DNA of 64,000 bases from an uncultured Bacteroidota bacterium. Its GTDB lineage: Bacteria > Bacteroidota > Bacteroidia > Flavobacteriales > Flavobacteriaceae. Of this stretch, positions 40,751 to 50,351 are shown piece after piece (within the stretch, counting starts at the first letter, position 1; each line of letters starts with the position of its first letter). The stretch is taken from assembly GCA_902581145.1 (NCBI GenBank), contig CACHNE010000003.1, positions 45,720-109,719 of the forward strand, given 5' to 3'. The position numbers were made by a program, and so were the translations under genes. The notes below the pieces were generated by a model that saw nothing but the letters and a program-made list of their open reading frames with translations, did not search any database and was not told where the DNA came from.

Positions 40751-41465
40751 CCTAATCAAATCATACAGCGGAAAAAGCGTTGTTAATGATGTTTCTGTAA
40801 ACCTAAAGCAGGGTGAAATAGTTGGATTACTAGGACCAAATGGCGCTGGAAAAACAACTTCATTCTACATGATAGTTGGATTAATTAAACCTAATTCTGG
40901 CTCAATATATTTGGATGATAAAGAAATTACCTCATTTCCAATGTACAAGCGTGCTCAAAACGGGATTGGATATCTAGCCCAAGAATCATCAGTTTTTAGA
41001 AAAATGAGTGTTGAAGATAATATACACAGTGTGTTAGAGATGACTAATTTGTCCAAAAAAGAACAAATTAAGAAAGTTGAATCGTTGTTAGATGAGTTTG
41101 GTTTACAAGCAATAAGAAAAAGTCGTGGTGATTTGCTTTCAGGAGGAGAAAGAAGAAGAACTGAAATTGCCAGAGCTCTTGCAACAAATCCAAGCTTTAT
41201 ATTACTTGACGAACCTTTTGCTGGAGTTGATCCTCTTGCAGTTGAGGATATTCAGAAGATTGTTAGAGATCTCACAAAAAGAAATATTGGAATACTTATT
41301 ACCGACCACAATGTTCAGGAAACACTTGCCATTACTGATAGAACATATCTAATGTTTGAAGGAAGTATACTCAAAGACGGAAAACCTGAAGAATTGGCAA
41401 ATGACGAATTAGTAAGAAAAGTATATCTGGGGCAAAATTTTGAACTAAGAAAAAAAACTATTTAG
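40731..41465 (+). CDS. lptB: LPS export ABC transporter ATP-binding protein
   Basis: GLLGPNGAGKTTSFYMIVGL, YLAQESSVFRKMSVEDN, LSGGERRRTEIARAL, LLDEPFAGVDP. Confidence 0.96.
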   Translation: MILKANNLIKSYSGKSVVNDVSVNLKQGEIVGLLGPNGAGKTTSFYMIVGLIKPNSGSIYLDDKEITSFPMYKRAQNGIGYLAQESSVFRKMSVEDNIHSVLEMTNLSKKEQIKKVESLLDEFGLQAIRKSRGDLLSGGERRRTEIARALATNPSFILLDEPFAGVDPLAVEDIQKIVRDLTKRNIGILITDHNVQETLAITDRTYLMFEGSILKDGKPEELANDELVRKVYLGQNFELRKKTI

Positions 41466-42177
41466 TTTTAAATTTGTAAAAGGTAAAGATTGAAATCAAT
41501 ATATACATAGATAATATTACAGGTATAGCATAAACACCAAATAAGACCAAAGAAGGTATTGAGATAAAAAGGATAAAAAATCTTCTTCGGTTTCCTTTAA
41601 ATTTTAACGATTTAAATTTAAAGTTTAATAACTTAAGATTTGAAACTAATAAAATTCCAGAGACTACTGTAATAAGAAAAAGAACATTATAGTCAAGTAT
41701 AATTTTTGAAAAAACACTACCATCTGCTGAAATAATTGTTAATGAGTAAATGAGTACTGTATTTGCAGGTGTTGCCAATCCTTTAAAATATTTAGAGGAA
41801 GATTTTCTGGTATTAAAACGAGCTAATCTGTAGGCCGAACATAAGGTAATTAAAAATCCAGTGAACGGAACAAATGAAGATGATATTGATCCAACTGAGG
41901 ATGAAGGTGCTGCATTAAACATGTTGTACAATAAAATTCCAGGGACCAAACCAAAACTAACTAAGTCTGCTAAGGAGTCTAATTGAAGACCAAAATCAGA
42001 TATTACATTTAATTTTCTTGCAATAAACCCATCTAAATAATCAAGAAATAAACAAATAGCCGAAATAATAAAAATATATTTGACCTCGAGATTATTTTCA
42101 ACAAGTAGTAAAACTACAATACAACCAAGAAAAAGGTTTAAAAGGGTAATTAGATTTGGTAGAAACTTAAAATTCAC
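41458..42177 (-). CDS. pssA: CDP-diacylglycerol--serine O-phosphatidyltransferase
   Basis: FLDYLDGFIARKLNVISDFGLQLDSLADLVSFG (DG..AR..G..LDSLADLVSF CDP-OH-P motif). Confidence 0.93.
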   Translation of the reverse strand: MNFKFLPNLITLLNLFLGCIVVLLLVENNLEVKYIFIISAICLFLDYLDGFIARKLNVISDFGLQLDSLADLVSFGLVPGILLYNMFNAAPSSSVGSISSSFVPFTGFLITLCSAYRLARFNTRKSSSKYFKGLATPANTVLIYSLTIISADGSVFSKIILDYNVLFLITVVSGILLVSNLKLLNFKFKSLKFKGNRRRFFILFISIPSLVLFGVYAIPVILSMYILISIFTFYKFKTK

Positions 42178-42286
42178 AGAAATTATTTGTTGTAAATCTA
42201 ATAATTTACCTCTAAATAAATCATAAATTTGCTACCAAATTCTTATTAAAACTACAATAAGTAGAACCTAATCTTGTTATAATAAA

Positions 42287-43357
42287 ATGAGAACTAAACT
42301 CTTGGTTATATTATTTTTTAGCTTGATTACAGCTTTTAGTCAGAACAGCTCTAAATACTCAAACGAGTTTTTGAATATTGGAGTTGATGCAAGGTCAATA
42401 GGGATGGCTAATGCAGTGGTTTCATCTGTTAATGATGTTAACTCAACATATTGGAATCCTGCCGGATTATTAAATATTGAGAGAGATGAAATTTCGTTAA
42501 TGCATTCTAACTATTTTGCTAACATTGCAAACTATAACTTTATTTCATATGCAAAAAGTATTGACAATGAATCAGCAATTGGATTTTCTCTAATAAGATT
42601 TGCTGTTGATGACATTATGGATACAACACAACTAATTGATAATCAAGGAAATATAGATTTTAACAGAATTGAATTGTTTTCAGCTGCAGATTATGCATTT
42701 CTATTTAGTTATGCAAAAAAGAATAATTTATTGAACATAAATTATGGTTTAAATGTGAAAATTATAAGAAGAATTATTGGAGATTTTGCAAGTTCATGGG
42801 GTTTTGGATTTGATTTTGGAATTCAACATCAGAATAAAAATGGTTGGAAATTTGGTTTTATGGCAAGAGATATAACAACAACATTTAATAATTGGAGTTT
42901 TGACGAAGAAAGATTAAATGATATACAGGACGCAATAGACGGTCAAAATCAAGAAATTCCTGAAAAATCTGAGATAACGATTCCTAAATTACAGATTGGT
43001 TTATCAAAAGACTTTGAACTAACAAACGACTATAGCTTAATGACAGCTTTTGATTTGTTTATTTTGTTTGAAAGAACTAATGATATCATATCATCTGATA
43101 TTGCTAGTATAACTCCTGCCATTGGTATCGAGTTTGGATATATTGATTTAGTATATTTAAGGATTGGTGCAGGTAATTTTCAAAATGAGATGCAATATGA
43201 CTTAACTGAAAAGTTAAGCTTTCAACCGAATTTTGGAATAGGATTTAATATGAACAATATTGAAATAAATTATGCTTTCACAGATATTGGAAATCAATCA
43301 GTTGCCTTGTATTCAAATATTTTCTCAGTTAAACTTAATCTGAATATGCTGAGATGA
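42287..43357 (+). CDS. PorV/PorQ (PorV2-like) family outer-membrane protein
   Basis: EFLNIGVDARSIGMANAVVSSVNDVNSTYWNPAGLLNI; beta-barrel-like. Confidence 0.82.
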   Translation: MRTKLLVILFFSLITAFSQNSSKYSNEFLNIGVDARSIGMANAVVSSVNDVNSTYWNPAGLLNIERDEISLMHSNYFANIANYNFISYAKSIDNESAIGFSLIRFAVDDIMDTTQLIDNQGNIDFNRIELFSAADYAFLFSYAKKNNLLNINYGLNVKIIRRIIGDFASSWGFGFDFGIQHQNKNGWKFGFMARDITTTFNNWSFDEERLNDIQDAIDGQNQEIPEKSEITIPKLQIGLSKDFELTNDYSLMTAFDLFILFERTNDIISSDIASITPAIGIEFGYIDLVYLRIGAGNFQNEMQYDLTEKLSFQPNFGIGFNMNNIEINYAFTDIGNQSVALYSNIFSVKLNLNMLR

Positions 43358-44517
43358 TAATTAAACATTTAAATAATTACATAATAACCCTTTGTTTAAT
43401 ATTATATTCAATTAATATCAATGCGAATGCAACTGAAAGTTTTAAAAGATATGAAATTAGTATTCTTTCAATTGGAGAAGGATCAAGTTTAGCAGATGCC
43501 TTCGGACATACCGGTATAAGAGTGAGAGACTCAGTTCTACAAAACGATATTGTTTTCAATTACGGAATATATGATTTCAATGCGCCTAATTTTTATTCAA
43601 ACTTTGTAAAAGGAAGGCCTGAGTATAAATTGGGAATTCAGAACTATAAAAATTTTGTTCAGGTATATTTTAAAGAAAATAGATATATTATTGAACATCA
43701 ACTTGATTTTGACAAAAATTCTACTTTGAAAATTATTGAATTGTTAATTGACAATTTAAATAACCCCTACTATACATACAATTACTTAAAAGACAATTGT
43801 GCAACTAGGGTCGCCGATATTATTATTGATAATACCAAAAATAAATTTAAATATGACAAATTGAAGTCCGAAACTAATTTTACTTACAGAGATTTAATTC
43901 GCCGAAAAATAAATGAAAATTCATGGGCAGCACTTGGAATTGATTTATGCTTGGGAGCAATAATTGACAAAAAAATCAAAACAAGAGAGACATTTTTTCT
44001 TCCTGAAAATCTAATGAACTATTTAGATTCGTATGATGGTGGTGTTATTAAGAGGAACGTTATTTACAGCCCTGAATCTGAAACAAGTTACAGTGAAAAT
44101 TTACCGACCCCACTACTAATAAATTTCATATTATCATTAATCATAATAGCCATCACAATATTTAATAATAAAGTTAATAAATGGAATAAAAGTTTAGATA
44201 CTTTAATTTTTTTAATAACAGGTTCAATTGGAATTCTAATTATTTATTTGTGGTTCTTTAGCAATCATTTTGCTGGTGCTCAAAATTTTAATTTTCTATG
44301 GGCTTTTCCCTTTAATTTTGCTTTGATTTTTGCAATTCACAAAAATAAAGTACCCAAGTGGTCCATCGGATATATCAAATTGTTAATTATACTAATTGTT
44401 CTCTTATTTTTACATTGGATTACGGGGGTTCAAAAATATAATTTAACTTTATTACCAATATTTGTTGCTCTTTTAATCAGATACTCATTTTTAGTGCATC
44501 GAATTAAGAAAAACTAA
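43354..44517 (+). CDS. DUF4105 / Lnb N-terminal periplasmic domain membrane protein
   Basis: LSIGEGSSLADAFGHTGIRVRDS...VFNYGIYDF...YLKDNCATRVADII; C-terminal TM bundle. Confidence 0.8.
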   Translation: MIIKHLNNYIITLCLILYSININANATESFKRYEISILSIGEGSSLADAFGHTGIRVRDSVLQNDIVFNYGIYDFNAPNFYSNFVKGRPEYKLGIQNYKNFVQVYFKENRYIIEHQLDFDKNSTLKIIELLIDNLNNPYYTYNYLKDNCATRVADIIIDNTKNKFKYDKLKSETNFTYRDLIRRKINENSWAALGIDLCLGAIIDKKIKTRETFFLPENLMNYLDSYDGGVIKRNVIYSPESETSYSENLPTPLLINFILSLIIIAITIFNNKVNKWNKSLDTLIFLITGSIGILIIYLWFFSNHFAGAQNFNFLWAFPFNFALIFAIHKNKVPKWSIGYIKLLIILIVLLFLHWITGVQKYNLTLLPIFVALLIRYSFLVHRIKKN

Positions 44518-44520
44518 TCA

Positions 44521-45057
44521 ATGAAAATATATACCAGAAAGGGAGACTCAGGACATACTTCACTAATTGATGGAGATATAGTTAATAAGCATAACTTGTC
44601 TGTTGATGCATATGGAACTATTGATGAACTGAACTCTTTTTTAGGATTATTAAAAGATTATATAAAAGATGACAAAATAAAAGATATTTTGAATAATATT
44701 CAGGTTAAACTTTTTTCTATTGGATCAATATTAGCATCAGGTAAAAATAAAAATATCTCAGAAAAGGTAAAAATAGAAAAAAAGGATGTTGAGTATATAG
44801 AACTTGAAATTGATCGATTAAACAAGGATTTACCAGAATTAAAAAATTTTGTTATTCCCGGTGGACATAAAACTTCCTCTTATAGTCACGTTTGCAGATC
44901 AATATGCAGGAGAGCTGAAAGAAAAATTTCTGAACTTAATAATAAAAGCAGCGTAGATTCAAATATCCTGGCATATGTAAATAGACTTTCCGACTTTTTT
45001 TTCATTTTAAGCAGATTTCTAAAATATTCTGATAACGTTAGTGAATCCCACTGGTAA
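44521..45057 (+). CDS. cob(I)alamin adenosyltransferase, PduO type
   Basis: MKIYTRKGDSGHTSLIDG, DAYGTIDELNSFLGL, RSICRRAERKI, YVNRLSDFFFILSR. Confidence 0.93.
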   Translation: MKIYTRKGDSGHTSLIDGDIVNKHNLSVDAYGTIDELNSFLGLLKDYIKDDKIKDILNNIQVKLFSIGSILASGKNKNISEKVKIEKKDVEYIELEIDRLNKDLPELKNFVIPGGHKTSSYSHVCRSICRRAERKISELNNKSSVDSNILAYVNRLSDFFFILSRFLKYSDNVSESHW

Positions 45058-45089
45058 TATTAATTGTAGATTAAAATTTCATCAAAATC

Positions 45090-45119
45090 TTGCGTAATTC
45101 CCACAAAAAATTATTTTTG
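45090..45119 (+). promoter_or_regulatory. Promoter TTG-N19-TATTTTTG for the DUF2795 gene
   Basis: TTG 45090-45092, 19-nt spacer, TATTTTTG 45112-45119. Confidence 0.6.
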
Positions 45120-45138
45120 CAAAAAAAAGTAATTAATC

Positions 45139-45360
45139 ATGTATTGGACATTAGAATTAGCTTCTTACTTAAGTGATGCTCCTTGGCCAGCTACCAAAGA
45201 TGAATTGATTGATTATTCTATCAGAACAGGTGCTCCCCTTGAAGTAGTAGAAAATTTACAAGCTATAGAAGACGAGGGAGATTTATATGAATCTATTCAA
45301 GAAATTTGGCCTGATTATCCAACTGACGAAGATTACCTTTGGAATGAAGATGAGTATTAA
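45139..45360 (+). CDS. DUF2795 domain-containing small acidic protein
   Basis: MYWTLELASYLSDAPWPATKDELIDYSIRTGAPLEVVENLQAIEDEGDLYESIQEIWPDYPTDEDY. Confidence 0.9.
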   Translation: MYWTLELASYLSDAPWPATKDELIDYSIRTGAPLEVVENLQAIEDEGDLYESIQEIWPDYPTDEDYLWNEDEY

Positions 45361-45465
45361 TTCATCCTATATCTCTTTTAACCATTTCTTATATAAGTTT
45401 CTTAAGTATATTAGATAAACATATCGTATATTTAACCTGTTTTTAAGAGTCACGACAAAACGAAA

Positions 45466-48400
45466 ATGTTAGGAAAAATTCTAAAATTATTTGTAGGAGA
45501 TAAATCAAAAAAAGATTTAAAACTAATCAATCCTATAATTGAAAAAATTCACTCATTTGAGCAAGTGATGAATAGTTTATCAAATGATGAATTAAGATCT
45601 CAAACTAATGAGTTTAAAAATCAAATAAACAACTCAATCGCAGAAATAAATTCCCAGATTGATAAAATTAAAAAGGAAATTGAGGAAGTAACTGATTTTG
45701 ATAAAAAAGAAGGGCTTTTTAGTCAAATTGATAAACTAAATGAAGAAGCGTATAATGTTAGTGAAGATACTCTTAACGAAATCCTGCCAAAGGCTTTTGC
45801 AGTAGTTAAGGAAACAGCAAAAAGATTTGTTGAAAACAAAGAGGTAATAGTTGAAGCTAATGACAATGACATAGAACTTTCATCAAGAAAGGATTATATA
45901 CAAATAAAAAATAATAAATCTCACTGGAAAAATACTTGGGATGCTGCTGGTAAAAAGATAGTTTGGGATATGGTTCATTATGATGTTCAGTTAGTTGGTG
46001 GAGTAGCTATGCATCAAGGCAAAATAGCTGAAATGCAAACTGGTGAAGGTAAGACACTTGTTGCAACCTTGCCTGTTTACCTAAATGCCTTAACAGGAAG
46101 AGGTGTTCATTTGGTTACTGTTAACGACTACCTTGCAAAAAGAGATAGTTCATGGATGTCACCAATCTTTGAATTTCACGGACTGAGTGTTGATTGTATT
46201 GATTATCACAAGCCAAATTCGGCAGAAAGAAAAAAAGCATATAACGCTGATATTACATATGGAACAAATAACGAATTTGGTTTTGATTATTTAAGAGATA
46301 ATATGGCTAACTCACCTGATGACCTGGTTCAAAGAAAGCATAATTTTGCAATCGTTGATGAGGTTGATTCAGTGTTAATTGACGATGCAAGAACTCCTTT
46401 AATTATTTCAGGTGCCATCCCTAAAGGTGATAAACATGAGTTTAATGAGTTAAAACCTAAAATTGAGAGAATAGTTTCAACTCAAAGAAAGCTCCTTATT
46501 AATACATTGGCTGACGCAAAAAACCTAATTAATTCAGGGAATGAGGAAGAAGGTTCATTTAATTTATTAAGGGTTTTTAGAGGAATTCCTAAAAATAAAG
46601 CATTGATTAAATATCTGAGTGAAGAGGGAGTAAAACAGCTTTTACAGAAAACCGAAAACTTCTATATGCAAGATAATAATAGAGAGATGCCAAAAGTTGA
46701 TAAAGATCTCTATTATGTTATTGATGAGAAAAATAATCAAATTGAATTGACAGATAAAGGAATTGAGTTTCTTTCTGGAAAAGATGATCCTGATTTTTTT
46801 ATAATGCCAGAAATTGGTATTGAAATTTCAAAAATCGAAAATAAAGGTTTGTCAAAAGAAGATGAAGCTAAAGAAAAAGACGAATTATACAGAGACTTTA
46901 GCATAAAATCTGAGAGGATTCATACAATAAACCAATTACTTAAAGCATATGCCTTATTTGAAAAAGATATTCAGTATGTAGTTATGGATAATAAAGTAAT
47001 GATTGTTGATGAGCAGACTGGTAGAATTATGGACGGTAGAAGATACAGTGATGGACTTCATCAAGCAATTGAGGCTAAGGAAAATGTTAAAATTGAAGCC
47101 GCTACTCAAACCTTTGCAACTATAACACTACAGAATTACTTTAGGATGTATAACAAACTTTCTGGAATGACCGGAACAGCTATAACAGAAGCTGGTGAAT
47201 TTTGGGAAATTTATAAGTTGGATGTAATGGAAATTCCAACAAATCGACCAATTCAGAGAAGCGATAAAGAGGATTTAGTATATAAAACTAAGAGAGAAAA
47301 ATACAATGCTGTCATAGATGAGGTTTCAGAGTTATCTAGATCTGGAAGACCAGTACTTATTGGAACTACATCTGTTGAAATTAGTGAACTTCTTGGAAGA
47401 ATGCTAAAGATCAGAAAAATTCCTCACAATATATTAAATGCTAAACTACATAAAAAAGAATCAGATATTGTTGCTGAAGCAGGAAAACCTGGACAAGTTA
47501 CCATAGCTACTAACATGGCTGGTCGTGGTACTGATATTAAACTTTCTGATCTTGTAAAAGATAGCGGTGGATTAGCAATAATTGGAACCGAAAGACATGA
47601 CTCAAGAAGAGTTGATAGACAACTTAGAGGTAGATCTGGAAGACAAGGTGATCCTGGTAGCTCGCAATTTTACGTCTCCTTGGAGGACAACTTAATGAGG
47701 CTATTTGGAACTGAAAGAATTGCAAAAATGATGGATAGAATGGGGCTGGAAGAAGGAGAGGTTATACAACATTCAATGATAACTAACTCTATAGAAAGAG
47801 CCCAAAAGAAAGTTGAAGAAAATAATTTTGGAATCAGAAAAAGATTATTAGAGTACGATGATGTAATGAATGCACAAAGGGAAGTAATTTATAGAAGAAG
47901 AAATAATTCTTTATTTGGTGAAAGACTTAGAATTGATATTTCAAATATGATATATGATACTTGTGAAAATATTGTGCTTAATAATAAGGGTGCGAATGAT
48001 TTTAAAAACTTTGAATTTGAACTTATCAAATACTTTTCTGTTACTACCGAAATAGATGCTAACTCTTTTGAATCAATGCCAGATAAAGCAATCATAGACA
48101 AGATTTATAAGGTTGTGCTGAGTCATTATTTAAATAAAATTGAAAATAACGCCAAACTAGCCTACCCTGTTATCAAACATGTTTATGAAAAACAAAGAGA
48201 AAAGTTTAAGCGGATTGTTGTTCCATTTACGGATGGAATAAAAAATCTCCAGGTAATAACTGATTTGGAAAAAGCATACAATTCAAACGGAGATCAACTC
48301 GTAACTGATTTTGAAAAAAATATATCCTTAGCAATTCTTGATAATTCATGGAAAACTCATTTAAGAAAGATGGACGAATTAAAGCAGTCAGTACAACTAG

Positions 48401-48813
48401 CAGTCCATGAACAAAAAGATCCACTTCTAATATATAAATTTGAAGCCTTTGAATTATTTAAATCACTTATTGACTCTGTAAATAAGGAAATATTATCTTT
48501 TTTATTTAAAGCCGAAATCGCAACAGACAGCAATAAAAATCTTCAGGAGGCTGGCTCAAGGAAACCTTTAAAAGTAAATACCTCAAAAGACGAAATCCCT
48601 AACACAGAAGAATTAAGGCAAAGAAATAGAGCTATTACAAACAGACAACAAAATAGCCCTGTTGAAACTATAGTAAGAACTAAACCTAAAGTTGGTAGAA
48701 ATGACAAGGTTACAATTAAAAATATCAAAAACGGAGAAAGCAAAACATTAAAGTATAAACACGCTGAAAAATTGATTGAAAGTGGTGATTGGCTAATTAC
48801 AGAAAATATTTAA
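45466..48813 (+). CDS. secA: preprotein translocase ATPase SecA
   Basis: GGVAMHQGKIAEMQTGEGKTLVATLP, IVDEVDSVLIDDARTPLIISG, TNMAGRGTDIKL, RRVDRQLRGRSGRQGDPG. Confidence 0.98.
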   Translation: MLGKILKLFVGDKSKKDLKLINPIIEKIHSFEQVMNSLSNDELRSQTNEFKNQINNSIAEINSQIDKIKKEIEEVTDFDKKEGLFSQIDKLNEEAYNVSEDTLNEILPKAFAVVKETAKRFVENKEVIVEANDNDIELSSRKDYIQIKNNKSHWKNTWDAAGKKIVWDMVHYDVQLVGGVAMHQGKIAEMQTGEGKTLVATLPVYLNALTGRGVHLVTVNDYLAKRDSSWMSPIFEFHGLSVDCIDYHKPNSAERKKAYNADITYGTNNEFGFDYLRDNMANSPDDLVQRKHNFAIVDEVDSVLIDDARTPLIISGAIPKGDKHEFNELKPKIERIVSTQRKLLINTLADAKNLINSGNEEEGSFNLLRVFRGIPKNKALIKYLSEEGVKQLLQKTENFYMQDNNREMPKVDKDLYYVIDEKNNQIELTDKGIEFLSGKDDPDFFIMPEIGIEISKIENKGLSKEDEAKEKDELYRDFSIKSERIHTINQLLKAYALFEKDIQYVVMDNKVMIVDEQTGRIMDGRRYSDGLHQAIEAKENVKIEAATQTFATITLQNYFRMYNKLSGMTGTAITEAGEFWEIYKLDVMEIPTNRPIQRSDKEDLVYKTKREKYNAVIDEVSELSRSGRPVLIGTTSVEISELLGRMLKIRKIPHNILNAKLHKKESDIVAEAGKPGQVTIATNMAGRGTDIKLSDLVKDSGGLAIIGTERHDSRRVDRQLRGRSGRQGDPGSSQFYVSLEDNLMRLFGTERIAKMMDRMGLEEGEVIQHSMITNSIERAQKKVEENNFGIRKRLLEYDDVMNAQREVIYRRRNNSLFGERLRIDISNMIYDTCENIVLNNKGANDFKNFEFELIKYFSVTTEIDANSFESMPDKAIIDKIYKVVLSHYLNKIENNAKLAYPVIKHVYEKQREKFKRIVVPFTDGIKNLQVITDLEKAYNSNGDQLVTDFEKNISLAILDNSWKTHLRKMDELKQSVQLAVHEQKDPLLIYKFEAFELFKSLIDSVNKEILSFLFKAEIATDSNKNLQEAGSRKPLKVNTSKDEIPNTEELRQRNRAITNRQQNSPVETIVRTKPKVGRNDKVTIKNIKNGESKTLKYKHAEKLIESGDWLITENI

Positions 48814-48820
48814 TCCTATC

Positions 48821-49804
48821 TTGGAAGTAAAAAGAAATATTAATCCACAAGAAATTTGTAATAAAATTAGAGAAGGAAACATTGGCGCGTTGTCTAAGGC
48901 CATAACCCTTTGTGAAAGCAATAATGATTCTGACAAAGAAATATCAAGTCAAATTCTAGCCAATCTCAAGCCTAAAAATAAAAATACAATCAGGATAGGT
49001 ATTACAGGAGTTCCTGGAGCAGGAAAAAGTACATTTATAGAGGCCTTCGGAAACTTTTTAAGTAATCTGGGGATTAAAATAGCGGTTCTTACAATTGACC
49101 CATCAAGTAGAGCTACCAAGGGAAGTATTTTAGGGGACAAAACCCGAATGGAAACACTTTCAACAAAGAATAATGTGTTTATAAGACCCAGTCCAGCTTC
49201 AAACTTTAAGGGTGGGGTAGGAAAAAATACGCCCGAGTCAATTTTTTTATGTGAGTCTGCTGGGTACGAGATAATATTGGTTGAAACGGTTGGTGTTGGT
49301 CAAAATGAAATTAGTGTTTCTGATATGGTAGATTTTTTTCTTTTACTAAAAATAACAGGGTCAGGAGATGAACTTCAAGGAATAAAAAGGGGAATTATTG
49401 AAATGTCTGACCTTATAGTCATTAACAAATGTGATGGAAATAATATTGAAGAGTCAATAAAAGCAAAAAATGAATTCAAACTTGCATTGCAGCTGTTTCC
49501 AATTAAAAGTTCTAATTGGAAACCTAAGGTTGTAACCTGTAGTAGTATAAAAAAAGAAGGATTAGAAAATATTTGGGATTGTATTAATGAATACGTGTCA
49601 CTAACAAAAAAGAATAATTATTTTTTTGAAAGTAGAATTAATCAGAATAAAACTAACTTACTCAATATTATTAATGAATCTTTAAGAATTTCATTTTTCA
49701 ATAAGAAATCTGTTGATATTAATTTAGATAAATTATTCAAGGAAATAGAACAACAAAAAATCACAGTATTTGAAGCTAGTCAGAAAATACTTTCACAGAT
49801 ATAA
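48821..49804 (+). CDS. meaB: methylmalonyl-CoA mutase-associated GTPase MeaB (ArgK family)
   Basis: RIGITGVPGAGKSTFIEAFG, VLTIDPSS, LGDKTRM, VETVGVGQNE; TTG start. Confidence 0.94.
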   Translation: MEVKRNINPQEICNKIREGNIGALSKAITLCESNNDSDKEISSQILANLKPKNKNTIRIGITGVPGAGKSTFIEAFGNFLSNLGIKIAVLTIDPSSRATKGSILGDKTRMETLSTKNNVFIRPSPASNFKGGVGKNTPESIFLCESAGYEIILVETVGVGQNEISVSDMVDFFLLLKITGSGDELQGIKRGIIEMSDLIVINKCDGNNIEESIKAKNEFKLALQLFPIKSSNWKPKVVTCSSIKKEGLENIWDCINEYVSLTKKNNYFFESRINQNKTNLLNIINESLRISFFNKKSVDINLDKLFKEIEQQKITVFEASQKILSQI

Positions 49805-50351
49805 AATAATTATATAAGTACTTGAATAAAAATCCAGAAAATACCCCAAATGAGAGACCGAATACAGTATCAAGAGGATAGTGTACTCCTAAATAAATTC
49901 TTGAGTAAGAAAAAATCATTACCCATAAAATAAGTACTGGTTTCAAAAATTTTTTTACTGATTCATCAACACAATTAATTATAAATATGGTCACTGAAAT
50001 GGAATTTGCTGCATGTGCTGAGAAAAAACCATACTTTCCACATCTTATATCAATGTCTCTTAACAAACCTTGTAATTCATCTAATCTACATGGTCTTAGC
50101 CTTTGTGTAAAGTCTTTAACTACATTCGTAAATTGATCTGTAAATAATATTAAAACAGAAATAAATAATAAAATTACTAACAATCCTTTTGTTCCATTTT
50201 TCTTAAAAAGAAAAAATATAATTAAAATAAATAAAGGAAGAAAAGTAAACTTATCTGTTATTGAAACCCACAGGGGATCCCAAGATTTATTTCCAAGGTT
50301 ATTGAGGAAAATAAGCAGTTCAGTATCTATTTGTTTTATTCTATCAAGCAT
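49776..50351 (-). CDS. PAP2 superfamily phosphatase
   Basis: KDFTQRLRPCR, FFSAHAANS, YSRIYLGVHYPLDTVFG. Confidence 0.92.
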   Translation of the reverse strand: MLDRIKQIDTELLIFLNNLGNKSWDPLWVSITDKFTFLPLFILIIFFLFKKNGTKGLLVILLFISVLILFTDQFTNVVKDFTQRLRPCRLDELQGLLRDIDIRCGKYGFFSAHAANSISVTIFIINCVDESVKKFLKPVLILWVMIFSYSRIYLGVHYPLDTVFGLSFGVFSGFLFKYLYNYFISVKVFSD

